Shown in pieces: positions 1 to 5,061 of a stretch of 17,964 nt of DNA; within the stretch, counting starts at the first letter, position 1; each line of letters opens with the position of its first letter. Position numbers and translations under genes: made by a program. The notes under the pieces were generated by a model. The model saw nothing but the letters and a program-made list of their open reading frames with translations. It made no database searches and was not told the DNA's origin. Source of the DNA: Aalborgiella sp031422495 (GTDB taxonomy: Bacteria; Pseudomonadota; Gammaproteobacteria; Burkholderiales; Burkholderiaceae_C); contig JANPLX010000099.1 of NCBI GenBank assembly GCA_031422495.1, forward strand, positions 1 to 17,964, read 5' to 3'.

Positions 1-237
1 CAGGCGGTCTAGCTCGGCTTGCTGTTTGGCGGGGCTGGGCACGCCCCACTGGCGCTTGAAGGCGACGATGCCGGTGATGAAGAAGGGGAAGGTGCCCATG
101 ATGCCGAAGATGACCAAGTTTTTGGGCAAGAGGGCTAGGCATAACAGGCTAAAAACGATGACGATGAGCAGGCTGATCCACCACGGGTTGCGCATGAGGA
201 TGGCAAACAGGGAGTTTTCGGCCATTTTGAATTTCAT
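1..237 (-). CDS. N-terminus of a small membrane-anchored protein, possibly an Mrr-like restriction endonuclease (partial)
   Basis: An open frame runs leftward from an ATG at 237 to the window edge without a stop, giving 79 visible residues; the 3' part is missing. Two hydrophobic segments are visible, about residues 19-37 (WWISLLIVIVFSLLCLALL) and 41-59, followed by a basic, Pro-rich stretch (KRQWGVPSPAKQQ). This looks like a helical hairpin anchoring a cytoplasmic C-terminal domain. From memory, proteins starting MKxKMAxxSLFAxLxRxPWW in Comamonadaceae are annotated as restriction endonucleases with a C-terminal Mrr-type catalytic domain. That domain lies outside the window, so the assignment is tentative. 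The plus-strand frame over 26-250 lacks this sense and is its shadow. A nearby REP-like repeat lies upstream, and the next gene on the same strand ends at 365. Confidence 0.7.
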   Translation of the reverse strand, partial: MKFKMAENSLFAILMRNPWWISLLIVIVFSLLCLALLPKNLVIFGIMGTFPFFITGIVAFKRQWGVPSPAKQQAELDRL

Positions 238-364
238 AGATGCTTTCTGAATATTTCTAAATTAGCCACGATTGTCCCATTAGAAACTTTCCGTTCGGAT
301 TGAGCTTGTCGAAATCTTCACATACCCTTCGACAAGCTCAGGGCGAACGGGCTGATGGATAAAC
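238..364. other. Intergenic gap holding a REP-like repeat and the upstream region of the partial membrane gene
   Basis: This 127-bp gap separates two minus-strand genes. Its right half is the palindromic repeat at 291-350, which ends 15 bp beyond the stop codon of the aminotransferase gene. Its left half (about 238-290) is AT-rich and would hold the promoter and ribosome binding site of the membrane gene if that gene has its own. I see no convincing -35/-10 pair. The repeat could fold in RNA and act as a terminator or 3' mRNA-stabilising hairpin for the aminotransferase transcript, but it has no U-tract typical of an intrinsic terminator. Confidence 0.6.
291..350. repeat. REP-like palindromic repeat, intergenic copy
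   Basis: The arms are 23 bp: 291-313 (CCGTTCGGATTGAGCTTGTC plus GAA) and 328-350. The reverse complement of the right arm matches the left arm at 20 of 23 positions; the three mismatches are adjacent, at arm positions 8-10. The loop is 14 bp. The same element, with the same mismatch bubble, recurs at 1886-1955 inside the AtuA-family gene. Arms built on GTTCGCCCTGAGCTTGTCGAA are a familiar dispersed repeat in many proteobacterial genomes; their translation VRPELVEG is often seen in predicted proteins. I recognise the family from memory. No RAYT transposase that might mobilise it is present in the window. Confidence 0.9.
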
Positions 365-1501
365 TTAGAGCGGCAAATACACCACTTGCTGCATGATGCG
401 CTGGGCGTTCTGGCAATGTTCACCGAACGCCCGCATAGACGTTGCGCCTTGGGTGGCATCGTAGCCAAATTGTCGCAGTTGTTTGACCAGTTGGGCAGGC
501 TGCAGGGGCTCTGCGACCAATATGGGCAGCAACCAGTAGGCGTTTTTATGGGCTGAGCCGCCTGGGGTTTCTAAAACCACGTTTGGCAATAGCGTCTGCG
601 TAGTTTTTAGCATGTGCTTGGCGGCAACTGGGCGCACGTTGGAATACTTCGCTGTATTTAGCCTACGCATCAACAGGCGCTGCTGGCGGGGGCTGGTGCG
701 GAACTGGAGTTGCGGGGTGATGCGGCCAGCCTGAAAACCACGGGCAATGCTGCCGATGATGGCGTCGGCATCTTTACCGAGTGCGGACAGCGTACGCAGC
801 AAAGCGGTGTAAATGAGCGGGGTAGAGGCGAGCTTGAGGGCTAAAAACTTCAAAGTTCGCAGACAAAACCATGTATCTGACTTGTGTGGCCAAGTATTGA
901 CGATGCGCGAAATCTGCGCAAGGTCAGACTTATTTTTGCCCACGATGATGCCGCCACCCAGCGCGGTGAAGCGTTTGATGGGGCCGAAAGAGAAGAGCGA
1001 GAAGTCTACGGCGGGGTCGCCTACATGAAATTCGCCCGAAAAGGCTTGGGCGCAGTCTTCCACCAGCAGCGCGCCATGCTTGCGGCACACGTCGCCATGC
1101 GCTTGCAGCGACGACACGCAGCCAAACAGCTGGGCTATGACGACGATTTTGGCACCGGTCTGCAGCAGCACGGCGTCTAAATCAACCGGATCGGGCAGCA
1201 TGGTGGCGGGGTCAACGTCGACGAAATGCGGGGTAAGCTGGTGCTCTTGCGCGATGGCGACCATGGTTTCAATGTTGATGGCGCTGTAGATGATAGGCGC
1301 GGCTGTGGGCAAAGCGAGTGTTTGCAGCAAGGCGTGGAAGGCGCTGCGGGCGGAGAGGCAAACAAGGGGTTGCGGGAAAAGGGGCTGGGAGAAGAGTTTG
1401 ATGCTGTTTGCGCCATCTGCTTGACCCGATGACTGGTTCAGCAGGGCGAAGACGGAGAACAGGTCGGTGTAGTTGATGTCTAAAAGGAGTCGGGGGCGCA
1501 T
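365..1501 (-). CDS. DegT/DnrJ/EryC1/StrS-family aminotransferase-like protein (PLP fold type I)
   Basis: The product has 378 residues. Family marks are visible in order: RSAFHALLQ (about 52-60) as in the sugar-aminotransferase N-terminal helix, VDVDPAT (94-100), VEDCAQAF (147-154) with Asp149 as the likely partner of the PLP pyridine nitrogen, and SFGPIKRFTALGGG (171-184) with Lys176 at the expected Schiff-base position. The usual motif there is SF(H/S)xxKxxxxGEGG, so the region is atypical, though the lysine is kept. Family members mostly transaminate nucleotide-linked keto sugars; nothing around this gene belongs to a sugar or polysaccharide pathway, so the substrate is unknown. The gene starts 34 bp downstream of the AtuA-family gene on the same strand and could be co-transcribed with it. 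The ATG at 1501 is preceded only by a weak GGGG. A partial plus-strand overlap of smaller frames is shadow coding. Confidence 0.8.
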   Translation of the reverse strand: MRPRLLLDINYTDLFSVFALLNQSSGQADGANSIKLFSQPLFPQPLVCLSARSAFHALLQTLALPTAAPIIYSAINIETMVAIAQEHQLTPHFVDVDPATMLPDPVDLDAVLLQTGAKIVVIAQLFGCVSSLQAHGDVCRKHGALLVEDCAQAFSGEFHVGDPAVDFSLFSFGPIKRFTALGGGIIVGKNKSDLAQISRIVNTWPHKSDTWFCLRTLKFLALKLASTPLIYTALLRTLSALGKDADAIIGSIARGFQAGRITPQLQFRTSPRQQRLLMRRLNTAKYSNVRPVAAKHMLKTTQTLLPNVVLETPGGSAHKNAYWLLPILVAEPLQPAQLVKQLRQFGYDATQGATSMRAFGEHCQNAQRIMQQVVYLPL

Positions 1502-1535
1502 GACCCCATTATTCTTTATTTTATTTGTAAGCTTT

Positions 1536-3383
1536 TTAGAGCAGATTTGAGGGAATTTGCACGGGCATGCTCAGCACCATCTGCGCCATGCCTTTGCCCA
1601 GCGGGTCGTTGCGCAGCGAGCTCATGCCGCCGCCGCCCAGGGCTTGTTCGCAGACGAAGTTGACGGCGTTTATGCCGGGCAAATCGAACCGCGTTACTTT
1701 GCCTTTGACGAGGTGCGCTAGCCAAGTGGCGACCGATTCCTCTGTGATGGACGCTTTGATGTAGGGCAGAAAGGCGGGCTGGCGGGCGATGATGCCGATG
1801 TTGGAGGTGTCGCCTTTGTCGCCGCTGCGGGCGAAGGCGAGTTGGATGAGGGGGACGGTGGTGGTTTTACCGTCTCCTTCTGATTCCCGTTCGGGTTGAG
1901 CCTGTCGAAATCCTTCTGAACTTTCTAACCCTTCGACAAGCTCAGGGCGAACGGGGGTGGGTTCGGCTGCAGCATTAGTGACATGCGCGGCAATATCAAC
2001 CCATGTCCGCTCGCCGTCCATCACCACTGCGGGCTGCAAAGCCGTTTTATCCAGCAAAAAGGCGTATTGCCGGATCATCGGCGACGGACTGGGGCGACCG
2101 CCTGCGCCTGTGGTGCCGGGCGACCAGCTGGTGCCGGCGGGGGCGATTTCGCGGGCAAACAAAGCCAGCGTATCTTTGCTGCTGTGGGTGACGGTGAGGC
2201 GCAGCACGGCTTCACGGCTGGCTTGCACTTGCGCGTTTTTGTGAGGGCCGTAGCAGGATTCGGCACCTAAGATTTCGATGAGAGTGTCGCCATAGTCTTT
2301 CAACCCAGCGTCTGCCAGCAAACGGCGGGTGCGAGTGAGAATCGCCTCGCCGGTACGCTGCGCTTTGGCGACCGCCTCCAGCCCGACGATGGTGAGCTGG
2401 CCGCTGCAGCGAAAACCGTGAGCGTAGGTGGCGGAGACTTTGTAATGCGGTGTAGGCGCTTTGCCACGAGCGCCGCGCACGAAAACTTGGTGTTCGCCGA
2501 CTTGCACCAATTGCACTTGGGTGAAATCACACACCACGTCTGGCAGGAGGTAGTTGGCGGGGTCGCCAATTTCATAGACCAACTGCTCGGCCACGGTGGC
2601 GAGGCTGACCAGACCGCCGGTGTGGGGTGGCTTTTCAACGACGAAACTGCCGTCGGCGCTGCACTGCAAGACGGGGTAGCCGATGTTGGCCCAATCGGGC
2701 ACGGTTTGCCAGTCGGTGAATAGGCCACCGGTGGACTGACAGCCACATTCGATCAAATGGCCGGCGAGGCTGCCTTGGGCAAGCTTGTCCAAATCATCCT
2801 GATTTCCGGCAAAACTCCAATCAAACTCATGCATCAACACGCCCAGCGTGACGGCGCTGTCGACACAGCGTCCGGTGATGACGACGTGCGCACCCGTGTC
2901 CAGTGCCTGCTTGATGGGGGCTGCGCCCAGGTAGGCGTTGGCGCTGAGGAGGCGTTCGGGCAAGGGTTGGCCGGATTGCAGCTCTGTAATTCCTTGGCTT
3001 CGTAGCGCTGGGATCAACGGCAACACATCGTCGCCCTCCACTACTGCAATACGAATCGCCACGCCCTGCTCTGCCGCTATGGCGGCCAGCGCGGCGGCGC
3101 AGGCGTGGGGGTTCATGCCGCCGGCGTTGCTGACGATTTTGATGTTTTTCGCCACCACGTCTTTGAGGATGGCTTTCATGGTCACCGTGACGAAGTCAGT
3201 CGCGTAACCCAACTCAGGGTTTTTCAGGCGGGCGGCGGCGAGGACGGACATGGTGAGCTCGGCCAAATAGTCAAACACGACGTAATCGACCTTGCCCAGC
3301 TGCACCAGCTGCGGCGCGCCCACGCTGCTGTCGCCCCAGAAACCGGAAGCGCCACCGATACGGATAAAGGGTTTGTTCGCCAT
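1536..3383 (-). CDS. atuA: AtuA-family (DUF1446) acyclic terpene utilisation protein with C-terminal AtuA-like domain
   Basis: The product has 615 residues. Residues 1 to about 465 are the DUF1446 domain, with GGASGFWGDS (10-19), DYLAELTMS (38-46) and SNAGGMNPHA (85-94), all typical of this family. Residues about 510-615 form the separate small domain that often follows it (LAFARSGDKGDTSNIG, then GINAVNFVCEQALGGGG). AtuA is required for growth on citronellol/geraniol in Pseudomonas but its biochemical activity is not established. Between the domains, residues 477-499 are encoded by a REP-like palindrome (see separate entry). The ATG at 3383 is supported by GGGAG at 3389-3393, 5 bp away. The gene diverges from the TetR regulator, whereas in Pseudomonas atuA leads the operon with the other atu genes. 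The pairing with a carboxylase cluster supports a role in branched or terpenoid acyl-CoA breakdown. The family call is firm; terpene as substrate is inference. Confidence 0.9.
   Translation of the reverse strand: MANKPFIRIGGASGFWGDSSVGAPQLVQLGKVDYVVFDYLAELTMSVLAAARLKNPELGYATDFVTVTMKAILKDVVAKNIKIVSNAGGMNPHACAAALAAIAAEQGVAIRIAVVEGDDVLPLIPALRSQGITELQSGQPLPERLLSANAYLGAAPIKQALDTGAHVVITGRCVDSAVTLGVLMHEFDWSFAGNQDDLDKLAQGSLAGHLIECGCQSTGGLFTDWQTVPDWANIGYPVLQCSADGSFVVEKPPHTGGLVSLATVAEQLVYEIGDPANYLLPDVVCDFTQVQLVQVGEHQVFVRGARGKAPTPHYKVSATYAHGFRCSGQLTIVGLEAVAKAQRTGEAILTRTRRLLADAGLKDYGDTLIEILGAESCYGPHKNAQVQASREAVLRLTVTHSSKDTLALFAREIAPAGTSWSPGTTGAGGRPSPSPMIRQYAFLLDKTALQPAVVMDGERTWVDIAAHVTNAAAEPTPVRPELVEGLESSEGFRQAQPERESEGDGKTTTVPLIQLAFARSGDKGDTSNIGIIARQPAFLPYIKASITEESVATWLAHLVKGKVTRFDLPGINAVNFVCEQALGGGGMSSLRNDPLGKGMAQMVLSMPVQIPSNLL
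1886..1955. repeat. REP-like palindromic repeat inserted in frame inside the AtuA-family gene
   Basis: The arms are 1886-1909 and 1932-1955, 24 bp each. The reverse complement of the right arm (CCCGTTCGCCCTGAGCTTGT plus CGAA) matches the left arm at 20 of 24 positions. The loop is 22 bp, longer than the 14-bp loop of the copy at 291-350. Read on the minus strand in the gene's frame it encodes PVRPELVEG at residues 477-485 and FRQAQPERE at 492-500, with no stop. It lies exactly between the DUF1446 domain and the C-terminal domain, where extra linker sequence should be tolerated. Confidence 0.92.
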
Positions 3384-3388
3384 AGAAA

Positions 3389-3393
3389 CTCCC
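3389..3393 (-). promoter_or_regulatory. Ribosome binding site of the AtuA-family gene
   Basis: On the minus strand this reads GGGAG, five bases before the ATG at 3383. It fixes the start of the AtuA-family gene. It also shows that the GTG at 3395 is a poor start for the TetR gene, since it would put the regulator's coding region over this leader. Confidence 0.6.
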
Positions 3394-3414
3394 AGTGAAA
3401 ATAGATTTTCTGAA

Positions 3415-3440
3415 TTTTACCAAGCAACCGCTTGCTAAAA
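3415..3440. promoter_or_regulatory. Candidate operator for the TetR regulator (26-bp palindrome)
   Basis: The left arm TTTTACCAAGC (3415-3425) and right arm GCTTGCTAAAA (3430-3440) are complementary at 10 of 11 positions, separated by AACC. Length, symmetry and position in the divergent gap next to a tetR gene are what TetR-family operators usually show. It overlaps the candidate -35 elements in both directions, which predicts autorepression and co-repression of atuA and the carboxylase operon, relieved by an acyl-CoA or terpenoid ligand. Binding by this particular regulator is inference. Confidence 0.65.
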
Positions 3441-3469
3441 ATAATATTTTTTGTTATCGTCGTGTCACT

Positions 3470-4156
3470 ATGAATGCCGTTTTGAATCTTAACCCTGCTG
3501 ATGTAGCTACCAGACCCCGCGGCCGCCCCCGCAAAACGCTGGAAGAGCGCGAAGACGGCAACCGCAAAGGCGACTTGATTGCGGCTGCGGCCAAGCTGTT
3601 CAGACAAAAAGGCTTTGACGCGACGAGCACGCGGGACATTGCCGCGGCAGTGGGTATGCGCAGCGGCTCGCCCTTCTACCACTTCAAAAGCAAAGGTGAT
3701 TTGCTCTACGCGGTGATGGCGGAGGGGATGCGGTCGGCGATTGAAAAGCAGCAAGTAACTCTGCAAAATACTCATATTTCACTATCAAATAAAGAGCAAC
3801 CCAGGCAAGAAATACGCCGGCTGCAACATCATTTATTGCATGTTTTGATACTGAATCACTTCGAGGTTTTACTGAGTCCTGAAAGTGACTTCATTCCGGT
3901 GATGTTGTACGAGTGGCGCTCTCTCACACCGCTGCAGCAAAGCACGATGGCGACTTTACAGCGCGAGTATGAAGCGGTGTGGCTACCGGTTTTGGAGGCG
4001 CTGTTTGCGTCGGGGCAGTTGAAATGTCCGGTCAAACTGGCGCGGCTGCTGATATTTGGCGCTTTGAACTGGTCGGTGCAGTGGTTTGATGCCAGCAAAG
4101 GCGCGAGTTTGGATGAGTTGACGGATGGGGCGATGGCTTTGTTTATTAGAGATTGA
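3470..4156 (+). CDS. TetR/AcrR-family transcriptional regulator
   Basis: The product has 228 residues from the ATG at 3470. The helix-turn-helix is plain: KLFRQKGFDATSTRDIAAAV then GMRSGSPFYHFKSKGDLL, about residues 42-79, with the usual YHFKSK signature. The C-terminal half (about 90-228) is the variable ligand/dimer domain. I prefer ATG 3470 to the in-frame GTG at 3395, because the longer form would read through the operator and the AtuA-family leader and adds an unremarkable 25-residue tail. Neither start has a strong Shine-Dalgarno. The N-terminal tail holds RPRGRPRK (15-22), an AT-hook-like core. A 42-bp AT-rich island (3755-3796) encodes residues about 96-109. The gene lies 20 bp upstream of the SDR gene and likely heads that operon, analogous in role to AtuR, a repressor in Pseudomonas. 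Confidence 0.9.
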   Translation: MNAVLNLNPADVATRPRGRPRKTLEEREDGNRKGDLIAAAAKLFRQKGFDATSTRDIAAAVGMRSGSPFYHFKSKGDLLYAVMAEGMRSAIEKQQVTLQNTHISLSNKEQPRQEIRRLQHHLLHVLILNHFEVLLSPESDFIPVMLYEWRSLTPLQQSTMATLQREYEAVWLPVLEALFASGQLKCPVKLARLLIFGALNWSVQWFDASKGASLDELTDGAMALFIRD

Positions 4157-4176
4157 TTTTTTTAGGGTTAATTTGA

Positions 4177-5061
4177 ATGACTTACACATCGGTTTTTAAA
4201 GAAAAGCTGTTTTCCGGCAAGGTGGTTTTGGTCACCGGCGGCGGCTCGGGCATTGGGCGCTGCACGGCGCATGAGCTGGCGGCGCTGGGGGCGCAGGTCG
4301 TGCTTTTGGGTCGCAACTTAGAGAAATTGCAGGCCGTGGACGCTGAAATCAAGAAGGATGGCTGCTTGGTGAGCTACCAAGTGTGTGACATTCGGCAAGA
4401 AGAGGTGGTGAAAGCGGCAATTGGCGACATCGTGAAACAGCACGGCCAGATCGACGGCTTGGTCAACAACGCGGGTGGCCAGTACATCACGCCACTGGAA
4501 AAAATCAGCGCCAAGGGCTGGGAAGCGGTGATCAACACCAACCTGACTGGTGGCTTTTTGGTGGCGCGGGAGTGCTATGTACAGTCCATGCAGGCGCGCG
4601 GTGGGGCGATTGTCAACATCGTGGCCGATATCTGGGGCTCGATGCCGGGCATGGCGCACAGCGGTGCGGCGCGGGCGGGTATGGTGAGCTTGACCGAGAC
4701 GGCTGCCATGGAATGGGCGCAAGCGGGGGTGCGGGTCAACGCCGTGGCACCGGGCTACATCGCCTCCAGCGGGATGGACCATTACCCGCCAGAAGCCGGC
4801 GCGATGCTGCGCAAGATGGCGGAAACTGTGCCGCTGGGACGATTTGGGAATGAGGCGGAAACGTCGGCAGCGATTGTGTTTTTGCTCAGCCCTGCGGCAA
4901 GTTTTATCAGCGGCACGACCCTGCGCGTTGATGGCGCGAGGCCGCAAGTGCGTATGGGTTGGGGGGATGTCGCTGCGCCAGTGGAAGTACGAAACCGTGA
5001 TGCGGTGAAGCCGTTTGATGGATTTCATTTGGCCACCATTCCCAAGGTGTTTCAGGTATGA
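4177..5061 (+). CDS. Short-chain dehydrogenase/reductase, PECR/2,4-dienoyl-CoA reductase-like (AtuB/AtuG-type role)
   Basis: The product has 294 residues. It has a Rossmann cofactor motif TGGGSGIG (20-27), NNAG (97-100) and Asn122 in INTNLTG. The classical catalytic Ser...YxxxK is not present: the corresponding segment reads GMAHSGAARAGM (158-169), with Ser162 where Tyr is expected and Arg166 where Lys is expected. The HSGAARAG form is that of peroxisomal trans-2-enoyl-CoA reductase and relatives of 2,4-dienoyl-CoA reductase, so the family works on CoA thioesters, although the Lys-to-Arg change may alter chemistry. AGGG at 4164-4167 serves as the ribosome binding site. The stop overlaps the start of the carboxylase beta gene (ATGA at 5058-5061), implying translational coupling. 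A role as an oxidoreductase on a terpenoid alcohol/aldehyde or unsaturated acyl-CoA is inference. Confidence 0.88.
   Translation: MTYTSVFKEKLFSGKVVLVTGGGSGIGRCTAHELAALGAQVVLLGRNLEKLQAVDAEIKKDGCLVSYQVCDIRQEEVVKAAIGDIVKQHGQIDGLVNNAGGQYITPLEKISAKGWEAVINTNLTGGFLVARECYVQSMQARGGAIVNIVADIWGSMPGMAHSGAARAGMVSLTETAAMEWAQAGVRVNAVAPGYIASSGMDHYPPEAGAMLRKMAETVPLGRFGNEAETSAAIVFLLSPAASFISGTTLRVDGARPQVRMGWGDVAAPVEVRNRDAVKPFDGFHLATIPKVFQV

Larger units (their letters stand above)
3384..3469. promoter_or_regulatory. Divergent promoter region between the AtuA-family gene and the TetR regulator
   Basis: This 86-bp AT-rich gap contains the only divergent start in the window. Toward the TetR gene, TTGCTA (3432-3437) and TATCGT (3455-3460) are 17 bp apart and could be -35 and -10. 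Toward the AtuA-family gene, on the minus strand, TTGCTT (3428 down to 3423) and TATTTT about 18 bp further on are a plausible pair. Both candidate -35 boxes fall inside the 26-bp palindrome, so one bound repressor dimer could block both directions. Promoter boxes are read by eye and are only approximate. Confidence 0.5.

Noticed and set aside
26..250. A 74-residue plus-strand open frame at the left edge
   Set aside because: Met/Lys-rich sequence with no domain; the minus strand over the same bases encodes a convincing two-helix membrane protein that runs off the window.
291..350. Intrinsic terminator for the aminotransferase gene
   Set aside because: The hairpin is strong but no T-run follows on the relevant strand, and the same palindrome occurs inside a coding gene. 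It is better described as a REP-like repeat, though it could affect RNA ends.
1886..1955. CRISPR-like or other array made from the repeated arms
   Set aside because: Only two dispersed copies exist, with no regular spacing, spacers or cas genes; the structure is that of a REP-type palindrome.
2300..2746. A 148-residue open frame within the AtuA-family gene, same strand, other frame
   Set aside because: Ser/Pro/Ala-rich out-of-frame reading of a well conserved gene; no start signal.
3395..3469. A longer TetR protein starting at GTG 3395
   Set aside because: It would cover the candidate operator and the ribosome binding site of the AtuA-family gene, and the extra 25 residues do not resemble TetR sequence. 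ATG 3470 gives a normal 228-residue regulator.
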